Below, piece after piece: positions 7,348-17,257 of a DNA stretch of 64,000 bases (positions are counted from its first letter, which is position 1; each line of letters starts with the position of its first letter). A program made the translations under genes and the position numbers. Source of the stretch: an uncultured Balneola sp. (lineage in GTDB: Bacteria > Bacteroidota > Rhodothermia > Balneolales > Balneolaceae); NCBI GenBank assembly GCA_913058495.1, contig CAJXQC010000013.1, positions 39,367-103,366 on the forward strand, given 5' to 3'. Below the pieces are notes generated by a model. The model ran no database searches. It was not told the DNA's origin and worked only from the letters and a program-made list of their open reading frames with translations.

Positions 7348-9201
7348 ATGAAAGCAGGCTACTCTCTATTCTTAATTCTCCTATTCCTGATCCCTAATTC
7401 TCAAGCTCAGGAAGTAAAAGTCATCGATCCTCCGTTCTGGTGGGCAAATATGCCGGTGACAGAACTTCAAGTTCAGTTATACGGTGAAAATATCGGGACA
7501 TACAGAGCAACAGTTAACTATGACGGAGTTGAGATCAAACGTCAGATAGCTGTTGACTCTCCAAACTATCTGTTTATTTATTTAGACATTTCCGAAAAGG
7601 CAGAATCGGGGGAAATGGATATTATCCTTAAAAATGGAGATGAATCCATTACAATTCCTTATGAACTATTGGAAAGAGAACCTGCAGAAGGACGATATCA
7701 GGGATTTGATTCAAAAGATGTGATCTATTTAATGATGCCGGATCGTTTTGCAAATGGAAATCCCGACAATGATACTATTGAAGGAATGCTGGAATCTGCA
7801 GACCGTTCCAATCCTCAACGCCGACAGGGAGGTGACATACAGGGTGTGGTCGATAATCTTGATTATATCAAAGATCTGGGAATTTCAGCGGTTTGGTTTA
7901 CTCCGCTTTTTGAAAATGATATGACCACCAAGTATGGTGCTTATCACGGGTATGCCGCTACTGATCTGTATAAAGTTGACCGGAGATTTGGAAGCAATGA
8001 AGAATATAAAGACATGATAGAAACTGTTCATGAGAAGGGAATGAAAGTTATCATGGATATGATCCACAATCATATTGGCGATCAACACTGGTGGATGAAA
8101 GACCTGCCAACCAAAGATTGGGTTCATGATTTTGAAAAATTGGGCCAAACGAATTTCAGGGGTTCCGTCGCTTCCGATCCATATGCATCTGAATTTGATT
8201 CACAGAAATTAGTTGATGGCTGGTTTGTTCCTGAAATGCCTGATCTGAATCAGGATAATGAATTGTTAACAGATTACTTGATCCAAAATACACTTTGGTG
8301 GATCGAGTATACCGGTGTTGATGGCATCAGAATGGATACCTATGTTTATCCCGATAAAGATTATATGGCGCGATGGTCAAAGGAAGTGCTGGAAGCTTAT
8401 CCCGGATTTAATATCGTAGGAGAGGCTTGGGTAAATACAGTTGCCGGTGAAGCTTATTGGCAAGAAGATAAAGACGGAGTTGATGATGGGTACGATTCTG
8501 AATTACCAAGTTTAACTGATTTCCAATTCGCCTTTGCTGTTCGTAAAGCGTTCAATGAAGACTTTGGCTGGACAGAAGGTCTTAGCCAACTATATTATGT
8601 GCTTTCTCAGGATTTTTTGTATTCAGATCCTATGAAGAATGTGACCTTTCTTGATAATCATGATATGAGTCGGTTTTTTGAGCACATCGGAAAACGAGAA
8701 GCAGAATTTAAAATGGCTCTTGCCTGGCTGATGACAACACGCGGAATTCCTCAGATTTATTACGGAACTGAACTTATGATGGGTCATGAAAATAGAGGTG
8801 GAGATGATGAAGTTTGGAGACAAACTATGCCGGGTGGTTTTCCAAATGATTCTCGTTCTGTTTTCACAAAAGAAGGCAGAACTCAAAAAGAAAATGAAAT
8901 TCATGAGTACACTAAGAAATTAATTCACTGGAGAAATTCTTCTCCTGCTATCCACGAAGGTAAACTTGTACATTTTATTCCTCAGGATAATGTATATGTC
9001 TATTTCAGAGTTCATAAAGATCAAACTGTTATGGTTGTAATGAATAACAGCGAGGAAAACAGAATGTTGGATCGTGCAAGATTTGCAGAAATTCTGGATC
9101 AATTTAAATCCGGAGAAAATGTACTAACCAGCAGAACCATTAATCTTTCAGATGACTTTTCGGTTGATGCTAAATCAACTGTTATTTTGGAATTAAAGTA
9201 G
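7348..9201 (+). CDS. Secreted GH13 alpha-amylase / cyclomaltodextrinase-like enzyme
   Basis: A 617-residue glycoside hydrolase acting on alpha-1,4-glucans or cyclodextrins. A signal peptide covers residues 1-20 (NSQA/QE). An N-terminal beta-sandwich of about 25-110 resembles the cyclomaltodextrinase N-domain. The TIM barrel shows all GH13 regions: DMIHNH (237-242), GIRMD with nucleophile Asp330, VGEA with acid/base Glu359, and FLDNHD with Asp439. A C-terminal beta domain follows. The start of the barrel (YLMMPDRFANGNPDND) is typical of the neopullulanase/SusA group. No SusC/SusD pair is nearby, so it is not in a standard PUL. Confidence 0.93.
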   Translation: MKAGYSLFLILLFLIPNSQAQEVKVIDPPFWWANMPVTELQVQLYGENIGTYRATVNYDGVEIKRQIAVDSPNYLFIYLDISEKAESGEMDIILKNGDESITIPYELLEREPAEGRYQGFDSKDVIYLMMPDRFANGNPDNDTIEGMLESADRSNPQRRQGGDIQGVVDNLDYIKDLGISAVWFTPLFENDMTTKYGAYHGYAATDLYKVDRRFGSNEEYKDMIETVHEKGMKVIMDMIHNHIGDQHWWMKDLPTKDWVHDFEKLGQTNFRGSVASDPYASEFDSQKLVDGWFVPEMPDLNQDNELLTDYLIQNTLWWIEYTGVDGIRMDTYVYPDKDYMARWSKEVLEAYPGFNIVGEAWVNTVAGEAYWQEDKDGVDDGYDSELPSLTDFQFAFAVRKAFNEDFGWTEGLSQLYYVLSQDFLYSDPMKNVTFLDNHDMSRFFEHIGKREAEFKMALAWLMTTRGIPQIYYGTELMMGHENRGGDDEVWRQTMPGGFPNDSRSVFTKEGRTQKENEIHEYTKKLIHWRNSSPAIHEGKLVHFIPQDNVYVYFRVHKDQTVMVVMNNSEENRMLDRARFAEILDQFKSGENVLTSRTINLSDDFSVDAKSTVILELK

Positions 9202-9262
9202 TTTCTCTATGCCTTTTCGGAACTTTTGAGCTGTTTTCTGTTACAAACATCAAAAGTTAACT

Positions 9263-10666
9263 ATGGAAAAAGAGAATTATATCTGTCCCGGATGTGGTAG
9301 GATCAGAGAAGCACCTTCCACTCAGGATATTGCGCGTTGCAGCCTTTGTGGAACAACGGTAGAAAAAATTGAAGGGATTTGGGGAGAGAACCGACCTGAA
9401 TCTGAGAACACTTCTTTTGACCCGGTTCATTTTCTAACAGGAGTCGTTTTTATTCTCCTCGGTTTCTTTCTGATCGTGCCTATTACAGACACCTCGTGGG
9501 GAAAGCCCATATTGAACCAATCATTTGTGTTTTGGGGAGTTATCTCTCTTTTTGTGATCAGTACCATCACGCTGATAATTGGGTTTATGATCAAACGAAA
9601 ACATGCATACCTGATTTTGCGGTATTCTTTTCTTTTCGTATTTGCAGCCCTTATAAGATTGAGCTTTGTAGAAAATTCTCTTCCGCTGATGCAATCTGAG
9701 ATCTACAACTCTCCCTCTGCTAACAATGAAGTCTCACCCGATTCTTTATTGAATGATCAGCCTTTATATACCAGTCGCGAACTTGAAGACCTTACCCGGT
9801 TATTTTTTGATCTGATGACAGACAAAGATCTTGCAGATGATATTGAAAGCAGCTCCAATCTCAATGTTAAGAAAACCCTTGATACCTCAGAAAACAATTA
9901 TAATTATGAGATCATCCCTTCCGAAACAAATGACCGTTTTCCGAATGGATTCAGAATTTCCATCCGGGATATTGTAGAGAACGATCTTCAGAATCAATAC
10001 TATAGAGAAAGGGCCGGTGGTTTAGGGTTAAAAATATCGAACAAGAATGATGCTATTGCCATAAAAGATGAAATTATACAACGGTTTGAAAATAATTACG
10101 ATTTATTTGAATCCACCCCACAGCCTGATAACAACCATTGGATTTCTATAAAAGGGAAAAACTATTACTGGGTTCGTTTTCTGACTTTAGATCAGGATTT
10201 TATGATCCTGGAGATCGTTCGGTATATGGACGATGCGAATGCTCGTCAGCATAAAAATGTGATGGAACAAGTGAATAAAGCAGTAGCAGCAAAGAGCTTC
10301 ACACCAAAGCCTCTCTCGCCTCAGGAAGCACTGGCTTGTAAGAAAAGTGCTGCAGAACTTGATGCCAAAAAGGATCGACTGAATGATCTCGAACTCAGGC
10401 TTACTTATCTTGATTTTGGAGATCCCAAATCTGAAGAACATCTTCAGAAAGAACGATTATTTACTAAGCTGTCACAAGATTATGCGCTGGACTTAAAACT
10501 ATATAAATCCGGTTGTAGAGACAGTGTCTCATTAGACTTTCCAACTTTTGAACAGATTTGTAATTCTGATGATCTGATGAACAAAACAGGTTCCGAACCC
10601 TCCTCAAAGCAGGGAAACAGATTTTGCAAAGAATTTCCGGATTACGCTCTCAGGATTCAAAGCTAA
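9263..10666 (+). CDS. Zinc-ribbon membrane protein of unknown function
   Basis: A 467-residue protein that I do not recognise. The N terminus has two C-x2-C knuckles (ICPGCG and RCSLCG; Cys8, 11, 26, 29), which likely bind one zinc. About three hydrophobic segments follow between residues 55 and 130. The remaining 330 residues are soluble and acidic, with Asn-rich and Lys/Glu-rich stretches and a coiled-coil-like part around 350-390 (KKSAAELDAKKDRLNDLELR). Cys and aromatic residues near the C terminus have no known pattern. It stands between the amylase and a DUF6263 gene on the same strand without overlap. Confidence 0.8.
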   Translation: MEKENYICPGCGRIREAPSTQDIARCSLCGTTVEKIEGIWGENRPESENTSFDPVHFLTGVVFILLGFFLIVPITDTSWGKPILNQSFVFWGVISLFVISTITLIIGFMIKRKHAYLILRYSFLFVFAALIRLSFVENSLPLMQSEIYNSPSANNEVSPDSLLNDQPLYTSRELEDLTRLFFDLMTDKDLADDIESSSNLNVKKTLDTSENNYNYEIIPSETNDRFPNGFRISIRDIVENDLQNQYYRERAGGLGLKISNKNDAIAIKDEIIQRFENNYDLFESTPQPDNNHWISIKGKNYYWVRFLTLDQDFMILEIVRYMDDANARQHKNVMEQVNKAVAAKSFTPKPLSPQEALACKKSAAELDAKKDRLNDLELRLTYLDFGDPKSEEHLQKERLFTKLSQDYALDLKLYKSGCRDSVSLDFPTFEQICNSDDLMNKTGSEPSSKQGNRFCKEFPDYALRIQS

Positions 10667-10733
10667 GTATTTGATTTAACTTTTTCGTACTCTTGTAAGA
10701 ACACTTATTCTTTTAATAAAATCACTTTTGGTC

Positions 10734-11639
10734 ATGAAAAAACTTCTTTCGCTATCACTCATACTGACTTTTGTAGCCGGTATAGCTAATGCACAGGTTA
10801 CTCTTAATTACAGTATCAGTTCCGGCACTACCTACTCAACAAAAGTGGTTCTTGAACAGGATATTGCTCAAACCATTATGGGTCAATCCCAAAATGTTGA
10901 CAGCGACCAAGGCTACGGAATCGAGCTTACTTTTACTGACTTTGAAGATGGCAAGTACATTGTCACGATGGTTTATAATAGTATTATGATAAATCAACCT
11001 ATGGCAGGTTTGAGTTATGATTCCGAAACTGCCACATCAGAACCTACAGGACCAGCTAAAGCAATTGCTTCGGTTCTTGGTAAAGAGCTTCAATTCACTT
11101 TAAGTAAAACAGGAGAAGTTTCAAACGTAACAGGTTTTGAGGCTATGCTGGATTCTATGGCAGTAAATATGGGAATTACTGATGAAACTCAGGCATCGCT
11201 TTTTAAGTCTCAAATGTCTTCTCAATATAATACAGAGTCTATGAAGGACCAGCTTAAACGAACGTTGATCATTTTTCCTGACAGAGAACTGAATGAAGGG
11301 GATACATGGACGGAAGATCAATCCGTATCTATTCCTTTTGCCATGAATATTCAAACTACATATGAAGTTGCCGGTTATGATGACGAAACAGTTACCTTGA
11401 ACGTTTCTTCAGATATTTTCACAGTAGGTGATGAAATGAATATGGGCGGAGCAACTATGACTCCCGACCTTACTGGCATCCAATCCGGGACCATTACAAT
11501 AGATCGAAAAACAGGGTTTGTATTAAGTGCCGGTCATGAACAACTCATTTCTGGTGTTATGAATATGACTTCTCCTCAGGAGATGGAAATACCTATGGAA
11601 ATCTCAGGTAAAACAGAAGTGGAAGGGTCTATTAAATAA
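10734..11639 (+). CDS. DUF6263 family secreted protein
   Basis: I take the ATG at 10734 (MKKLLSLSL) rather than the TTG 6 bases upstream, because it starts a clean signal peptide ending near ANAQ (about residue 21). The mature protein of about 280 residues is beta-rich. It contains the features I associate with DUF6263: a start like TLNYSISSGTTYS, a central TFPD-type segment (IIFPDRELNEGDTW) and a final TGTITIDRKTGF-like strand. Function is unknown. The stop codon directly abuts the stop of the GNAT gene on the other strand. Confidence 0.82.
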   Translation: MKKLLSLSLILTFVAGIANAQVTLNYSISSGTTYSTKVVLEQDIAQTIMGQSQNVDSDQGYGIELTFTDFEDGKYIVTMVYNSIMINQPMAGLSYDSETATSEPTGPAKAIASVLGKELQFTLSKTGEVSNVTGFEAMLDSMAVNMGITDETQASLFKSQMSSQYNTESMKDQLKRTLIIFPDRELNEGDTWTEDQSVSIPFAMNIQTTYEVAGYDDETVTLNVSSDIFTVGDEMNMGGATMTPDLTGIQSGTITIDRKTGFVLSAGHEQLISGVMNMTSPQEMEIPMEISGKTEVEGSIK

Positions 11640-12149
11640 TCAGGTTTTCTTTAATTGATAATGATCAGTAATTATCTGAAGTCCGGTTTTTGAATCTTTT
11701 TCAAGCTCACTGTTAAGGTGCTCAAAATTAAATTTTTTGAGCACTTTTTTAATGCCTTTATTATTGGTATCGATATAGCCATTAATTGTCACAAGGCCCA
11801 TTTCATCAAACCCAAACGAGATAGTTGACTGCATGATCTCTGAACCAAATCCTTTTCCCCAAAACTCCGGTAAAACCCAGCAACCAATTTCAGCGGACTG
11901 TTCTTGATGGTCCCAATCATTAAATCCGGAAGCCCCAATCCATTCGGATTCTTTATCTTGAGCTTTCCACCAAATTCCTTTTTTCTCATCTATCAATGAA
12001 CTATACCAGATCATTTGTTCTTGAGTTTCTTCAATGCTGTTAAAGTGAACGCCATAGAACTTTGTCAAAACAGGATCAGAAAGTGCTTTGAATATAAACT
12101 TAAGATCATCAGGCTCTATTTTCTTAAATTTTAATATTTTACCGTTCAT
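11640..12149 (-). CDS. GNAT family N-acetyltransferase (RimJ/RimL-like)
   Basis: A 169-residue acetyltransferase. The pattern is that of the Acetyltransf_3 group: KIEPDDLKFIFKALSDPVLTKF at the start, an IGASGFNDWD strand, AEIGCWVLPEFWGKGFGSEI holding the acetyl-CoA pyrophosphate loop (WGKGFGSE), and INGYIDTNNKGIKKVLKKF with the conserved N..S/K region. Such enzymes acetylate N-terminal or small-molecule amines; the substrate is unknown. It abuts the DUF6263 gene stop to stop and has 48 bases between it and the upstream nuclease gene. Confidence 0.9.
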   Translation of the reverse strand: MNGKILKFKKIEPDDLKFIFKALSDPVLTKFYGVHFNSIEETQEQMIWYSSLIDEKKGIWWKAQDKESEWIGASGFNDWDHQEQSAEIGCWVLPEFWGKGFGSEIMQSTISFGFDEMGLVTINGYIDTNNKGIKKVLKKFNFEHLNSELEKDSKTGLQIITDHYQLKKT

Positions 12150-12197
12150 TCATCCCTCACGATTCCATCAGAAAATATTCATTTATTTTGGCCCAGA

Positions 12198-13034
12198 TCA
12201 ATTACCCATGCTGTAGATCGTTTGAATATCATCCAGTTGTTCCTGCCTTATCAGGTGTGTCTCCAGCTCCAGTTCCGTTTTCATTTGTTGATTTCGTTCC
12301 GGTCCCAAAGCATAGAAGATATTTAACTGTTCCAGTTCATTTTCAAAATACTTTTTAGTGAATTTATCTTTGAAGATTTTCTTTGAAATTAAGTCTTCAA
12401 AGTCATCGACCAACTCTTTCGAGTTTCCCAAAAAGAATTCATTTACTAATTTCTTTGAAGCTCTATTTATTTCACAAATAAAACGCATCGGAGCTAATCT
12501 GCCCAGCAATTGAGAAGGCAGATAATGTGCACTGTCAATCATTTGGTGTTTCAAGTACAACAACCTTAAAAGAGCTCCCAACCCTTTTCTTACTCTCGCA
12601 TGACCTTTAAAACAGCCGTAAACTTTTGTGTACTCATCTAAAACTCTCATCGAAAGCCGGAATTCTCTTTTATTTCCCCGCCGTTTTGTTGATATATAAT
12701 AATACGTTTCCGGTTTCTTGTTAGCGTGATTAAAAGGCGGACGAAGTGAACGAATAAGCAAATTCTCCAAAAGGATAGCATCCATTTCAGATTTACAGAT
12801 CTCAAACCCAATTCGATCGATCTGGGCGATCATACTCTGCACTTTCTTCGATTTCGAATATCTATAAGAAGTAATTCTCTTAAATAGATCTTTTGCCTTA
12901 CCTACATAAAGAACTTCGTCTTTTTTACCGTACATGGTATACACTCCGGGCTCATGAGGAGGCAACTCCTCCATGGCAGAGTTAACTCTTTCCTTTTGAG
13001 TGATCGATATGGGTTCAAAAAGATCTAAAGTCAC
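12198..13034 (-). CDS. GIY-YIG nuclease, Cho/UvrC N-terminal-half homologue
   Basis: A 278-residue protein matching only the N-terminal incision half of UvrC. The GIY-YIG domain is at about 25-105: EPGVYTMYG (GVY 30-32), VLYVGKAKDLFKR (YVG 43-45, Arg53) and the metal-binding Glu90 in ILLENLLIRSLRPPFN. After it comes a UvrC-like linker (VYGCFKGHARVRKGLGALLR) and a helical tail. The UvrB-binding UVR motif, the RNase H-like domain and the HhH domains of full UvrC are absent. Its size is close to E. coli Cho, so backup nucleotide-excision incision is the best guess. Confidence 0.82.
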   Translation of the reverse strand: MTLDLFEPISITQKERVNSAMEELPPHEPGVYTMYGKKDEVLYVGKAKDLFKRITSYRYSKSKKVQSMIAQIDRIGFEICKSEMDAILLENLLIRSLRPPFNHANKKPETYYYISTKRRGNKREFRLSMRVLDEYTKVYGCFKGHARVRKGLGALLRLLYLKHQMIDSAHYLPSQLLGRLAPMRFICEINRASKKLVNEFFLGNSKELVDDFEDLISKKIFKDKFTKKYFENELEQLNIFYALGPERNQQMKTELELETHLIRQEQLDDIQTIYSMGN

Positions 13035-13064
13035 TTAATAATATTATGTGAATCGGAATATTTC

Positions 13065-14234
13065 CTATTTACTGATCTCAAAATTTACTGAGTACACCGT
13101 ATTTCCCCACACCAATTTTAACACGCCACCACTTCCTTCTTCTTCCACAAGAATAGTAAAGCCTTCGGTGCTGTCTTCTTTTTCAGAAACTGTCATTGGA
13201 ACTCTGCCTAAATCCCTTTCTTGATCATAGGTTTGTCCATTTTGTCCTGTTTGTTTGTTGATGATAAGTATACCACCATTTTTTTCCGGAATAGTAAACA
13301 AAGTGTATTCACCTGCCGGCATTTTCACTTCACCGAATTCCAGATCAGAAGATGTTTTAAAGTGAGTGGCTCTGTTGGCACCGGTTCTCCATCTTTCACC
13401 AAAAGGAACAATACCACCAAACAAGTCTCTACCTCTTCTTTGAGGAGATCCATAAGAAACATTAACAACAGTGTTTCCAATTGTGAACTCTGCTTCAATA
13501 GCGCCGGATAAAGAACCGAATGGATTCCCCTGTTTGTCTGATGCTGCGAATCTCTTTGCAATACTATTTATTTCGATATCACTTTTTCGTTTTACTGTGA
13601 GCTTTCTGGTCGTTTGCGAAGCATCCAGTTCAACAATATTACCGTTCTTATCTACATTAACTCCCATTACTCCGCGTGAAGGGTGGCGAATAGTCATTGA
13701 GTCAGTATCAATTTTTGCAACTATAAAAGTAGACGCCCTGCTCCCTGTAAGTAATCTTTGATCAATACTGTCAGCGGTTGTTTCCATCGCGTTATTAAAA
13801 GCAATTTCAAAAGGCCAGTGAACCATATCTATAAACGGAAGTATTCCTTCTTCATATCCTGCTTTTATAGTTCTGTAAGAACCATCGTTTGTTAAAACAG
13901 ATACTACAAGCGAATCTCCGTTTCTTTTATAAGATCTCTCCAGTACACCTTCAGCGTCAAAACCACTTTCCAGATCGAAATCTGTAATGGTCATTTCTTC
14001 AATCCCACCACTCTGCGTCAGGCTTAATTCATATGATTTAAGAGAAGTTCTTGGACTCCGGAGTACAACTTTTGCTGAAATCGAATTTTCCGTTTTCTCG
14101 AATTTTTCAACAGCTAATGTATCGTTACCTAGTAAAGTAACATATCCTGCATTATTTGAGGTCTCTGTATTGTTAGTGCATGATACAAAAACACATATTG
14201 AAGTTACAAATAACCCGATTTTAAACTTTTTCAT
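13065..14234 (-). CDS. DUF2911 domain lipoprotein
   Basis: A 389-residue lipoprotein; the signal ends in FVSC with Cys19 as the lipidation site. The first 230 residues are a beta-rich region without a family I know. The C-terminal 145 residues carry the DUF2911 hallmark: VNVSYGSPQRRGRDLFG, then PFGERWRTGANRAT, then MPAGEYTLFTIP. In relatives this domain occurs in secreted proteins of Bacteroidota-type bacteria and its function is unknown. It lies 30 bases upstream of the GIY-YIG gene on the same strand, though a shared function is not apparent. Confidence 0.87.
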   Translation of the reverse strand: MKKFKIGLFVTSICVFVSCTNNTETSNNAGYVTLLGNDTLAVEKFEKTENSISAKVVLRSPRTSLKSYELSLTQSGGIEEMTITDFDLESGFDAEGVLERSYKRNGDSLVVSVLTNDGSYRTIKAGYEEGILPFIDMVHWPFEIAFNNAMETTADSIDQRLLTGSRASTFIVAKIDTDSMTIRHPSRGVMGVNVDKNGNIVELDASQTTRKLTVKRKSDIEINSIAKRFAASDKQGNPFGSLSGAIEAEFTIGNTVVNVSYGSPQRRGRDLFGGIVPFGERWRTGANRATHFKTSSDLEFGEVKMPAGEYTLFTIPEKNGGILIINKQTGQNGQTYDQERDLGRVPMTVSEKEDSTEGFTILVEEEGSGGVLKLVWGNTVYSVNFEISK

Positions 14235-14258
14235 GATTCTGTTTTTTTCACTTTATAG

Positions 14259-14657
14259 TTAAGATAAGATCTTTTTTAAAGCAGCTACCTGAACTGGCTT
14301 CTTAATAAAGTCTGAAACTTTTTCATCCCATTCAATTTTATACAGATCTTCTGTATTGGTATCCACTCTGGAGCTGATTACAAAGATCTCGACTTCCTTT
14401 TCGGCCTTCGATCTGATCGTATCAAATTCTTTTAAAAAATCCCACCCGTTCATTTCAGGCATGTCAATATCAAGCAAAATAAGATCCGGAAGACCTGCGC
14501 CGGATTCCATCATCTCCTGTATACCATCAAGTGCTTTTCTTCCATTTTCAAAAGTTGTTACATCATTTTCGGGCAGATGACTTTTAATGATCTTTTTAAC
14601 CCCAAATGTATACACTTTGTCGTCATCAATTATACAAACGCTTTTTGTCTTGCTCAT
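14259..14657 (-). CDS. Single-domain response regulator (receiver)
   Basis: A 132-residue CheY-like receiver with no output domain. The acidic pair is Asp11-Asp12 (CIIDDDK), the phosphoacceptor is Asp63 (LILLDIDMPEMNGWDFL), the switch Ser lies in FVISSR and the conserved Lys in FIKKPV. It overlaps the end of the histidine-kinase gene by 4 bases (14654-14657), so the two are translationally coupled and should form one phosphorelay. With no output domain, it probably acts by protein-protein contact or passes phosphate to a distant partner. Confidence 0.94.
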   Translation of the reverse strand: MSKTKSVCIIDDDKVYTFGVKKIIKSHLPENDVTTFENGRKALDGIQEMMESGAGLPDLILLDIDMPEMNGWDFLKEFDTIRSKAEKEVEIFVISSRVDTNTEDLYKIEWDEKVSDFIKKPVQVAALKKILS

Positions 14658-17251
14658 GTTAATCTAATTTTAAATGTTGTTCCCTTTCCGGGTGTACTTT
14701 CAACTTCGATTGATCCTCCAAGCGATTCAATCTGATTTTTTGTTATAAATAACCCAATTCCTTTCGAGTTTTCATTTCCATGAAATGTTTTATACATCCC
14801 AAATAACTTGTCCCCGTGTTTTTCCAGATCAATACCTAGTCCATTATCCGAGACTTCTAGGAATGGGTGGCCATTTTTTTCGTAAAGTTCTATGCTCACT
14901 TTAGCTTTTTTATCCGGATCTCTGTACTTAATTGCATTCGAGATCAAATTCAAAGTAATACTCTCAAGATATGCCGGATTATATTCTATGGTTAACTCAT
15001 CATCGATGTTTTCTTCAAATTGTATGTTATAAGACAGAATATCAGATATCAGAATCTCTTTTACCTTTTTGATCATTTCAGCAGGTTTTAATTCTTTCAG
15101 ATCTTTTTCTGTTTTATACTGCTGATCGATGATTTCATTTAGATCTTCTATAGAAACGTTCAGTCTTTCTGAAGCTGTTTTCAGATAACCCATCAATTCT
15201 TCTTTCTCTTCTTCAGACTCCTCCACATCAAACAGCGATAAAAGCATAGAAATATTTCCTGCATGATTTCTAAGGTTATGAGAAACGATGTGAGCAAAAT
15301 TCAATAACCTTTTGTTTTGCTCGCCAACAATATCCAGCGTTTCATTAAGCTGCATCTCTTTTTGTTTTCGCTGAGAAATATCCGTTACAACAGCCAGTAC
15401 AGCCGGTTCATCTGATCCCTCTTGCTGGAAAGGAACTTTTATGGTTTGATGGTACACTTCATTTCCGGAAGCATCCATAGATTTAATTTCCGGAATAAAT
15501 AATGTTTCTCCGGTTTTAACAACCTTTACATCTGCAGCATGATATCCTTTAGCCAACTGCTCCGGAACTCCAAGATCTATATCTTTTTTACCTATGATCT
15601 CTTCTTCTGAAAGCCCAAAAAATTCTCGTGTAGCTTTATTGGCCATCAGATACTTTCCGTCAAGATCCTTAACAAAAATAAGGTTCGGAACGTTATCCAA
15701 AACAGACTCAAACTGCTTTCTCAATCTGTCATTCAGTTCCGAAATAGATTTCTCTCTGGTAATATCAGACAAGAATCCCGATGATAAAACAGAACCATCT
15801 GCCTGTAATTCCGGATTTGCTCTGCCTCTTACCCATCGAAGCCCTTTTCTTGGTAATATAATCCTGTACTCACAACTCCACTCCTGCTGAGTTTTTACAG
15901 ACCATGTTATGGACTTCATTACCCTTGCAATATCTTCTTTATGAACCAATCTCAGTAATGGTTTTATGCTTGATCTCAAATCCTCAGGCTCGAGCTCCAG
16001 CACCTCTCTGATTCCTTCACTTACAAAGGGGAAGCTTACTTTCTCTTTTGCATCAACTCTGTGTAAGTAGAGGAAGCCGGGAGCTTGCTCAGATAGTTTT
16101 GTAAATAGCTTATTTCTTTCTTTTAACTCTTCTTCGGCTTCTTTTTGCCGAGTGATATCTCTGATGTAACCGTAGCCGAGAATACTGTTGTCTTTTTCAA
16201 CTTCCAGAGTTGCATTACCCCTCAGCCATCTCGTTCCTTTTTCAGGGAGTTGAACTCTGTAATCACAATTCCATTCACTTTTTGACTCAACAGCTTTCTT
16301 CAAAGAATTTGTGAACCGTTTTCTGTCTTCAGGATGAATTCTGGATCGTATTCCATCAACATTGTCCTTTACATCTGCCGGGTCCAGTTCGTAAATGTAC
16401 TTAATTCCTTTACTGGCAAACGGAAAACAAGAAGTTCCGTCTTCGTTAAATTTATATTGATAGAAGAAACCCGGAACGTGTTCCGAAAGCCGTTGAAACA
16501 TTTCATCACTTTCTTTCAACTTCTTTTTAGCGATCTGTTCTTCAGTTATATCTCTGGTAATTCCATAGGTACCAATTAGAACTCCGTTTCCATCATACAA
16601 AGGCATTTTACTTGTTGATGCCCACGTCACTTTAGATGCATCATCTGCGTAAACTTCCTTTTCAATTTTGTTAAAAACCGGCTTTTCAGTTTTGATGATT
16701 TCCTGCTCATCATTAAATGCAGGTCTGGCATGTTCATCCTCAAAAAAATCAAAATCGGTTTTACCGATTATATCTGATGGATCATCCAACCCAAATTTTT
16801 CTGCACAGGCTTTATTAATTTTTATGAACCGACTTTCAAGGTCTTTGAAGTAAACACTTTCACGAATATTATCCATCAAACGCGTAAAAAAGAGTGCTTC
16901 TTCATTCAAAGAAAGTGTAAAATCATCCGGAGAGGAACCCAGTTCAGCGTATCCTGCCATCTTACTGATACCACCTTCCCCGTTCCTTTCAATAGCCTCC
17001 CCAACCCATTCCACAAAATACTTTGTACCATTGATAGCATGATGAGTTTTTCGATAAAACGGAATCCCTTCGCTTACTTCTGCACTACAAAAAGCTTTAA
17101 GAATCTCTCCTTTAAAGTTTTCGGGAACAAGGTCTGCATCTTCACCAAAAAGCTTTAAAAAAGTAAGACCTAGACTCAATTCTTTAGATTGAATATTCCA
17201 TACCCAACTGGACTTAGGTATCTCTTTTCTATGTGATTCAATCAATTTCAT
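14654..17251 (-). CDS. Multi-PAS sensor histidine kinase, soluble
   Basis: An 865-residue kinase without a clear membrane segment. It shows about five PAS/PAC units: one divergent N-terminal (1-110), one with LFFTRLMDNIRESVYFKDLE (about 125-240), two PAS_3-type repeats sharing RWLRGNA/RWVRGRA signatures (about 245-370 and 375-505), and one with FESVLDNVPNLIFVKDLDGK (about 515-635). The phosphoacceptor His lies in FAHIVSHNLRNHAGN, near residue 657. The ATPase domain has an N box (LNLISNAIKYRD), G1 (DNGLGID) and G2 (KGIGLFIT). It is coupled to the downstream receiver gene and likely senses cytosolic ligands or redox state. Confidence 0.93.
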   Translation of the reverse strand: MKLIESHRKEIPKSSWVWNIQSKELSLGLTFLKLFGEDADLVPENFKGEILKAFCSAEVSEGIPFYRKTHHAINGTKYFVEWVGEAIERNGEGGISKMAGYAELGSSPDDFTLSLNEEALFFTRLMDNIRESVYFKDLESRFIKINKACAEKFGLDDPSDIIGKTDFDFFEDEHARPAFNDEQEIIKTEKPVFNKIEKEVYADDASKVTWASTSKMPLYDGNGVLIGTYGITRDITEEQIAKKKLKESDEMFQRLSEHVPGFFYQYKFNEDGTSCFPFASKGIKYIYELDPADVKDNVDGIRSRIHPEDRKRFTNSLKKAVESKSEWNCDYRVQLPEKGTRWLRGNATLEVEKDNSILGYGYIRDITRQKEAEEELKERNKLFTKLSEQAPGFLYLHRVDAKEKVSFPFVSEGIREVLELEPEDLRSSIKPLLRLVHKEDIARVMKSITWSVKTQQEWSCEYRIILPRKGLRWVRGRANPELQADGSVLSSGFLSDITREKSISELNDRLRKQFESVLDNVPNLIFVKDLDGKYLMANKATREFFGLSEEEIIGKKDIDLGVPEQLAKGYHAADVKVVKTGETLFIPEIKSMDASGNEVYHQTIKVPFQQEGSDEPAVLAVVTDISQRKQKEMQLNETLDIVGEQNKRLLNFAHIVSHNLRNHAGNISMLLSLFDVEESEEEKEELMGYLKTASERLNVSIEDLNEIIDQQYKTEKDLKELKPAEMIKKVKEILISDILSYNIQFEENIDDELTIEYNPAYLESITLNLISNAIKYRDPDKKAKVSIELYEKNGHPFLEVSDNGLGIDLEKHGDKLFGMYKTFHGNENSKGIGLFITKNQIESLGGSIEVESTPGKGTTFKIRLT

Positions 17252-17257
17252 TTAAAG

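Noticed and set aside
7348..9201. Polysaccharide utilisation locus around the amylase.
   Set aside because: No SusC, SusD, other glycoside hydrolase or dedicated regulator gene is adjacent.
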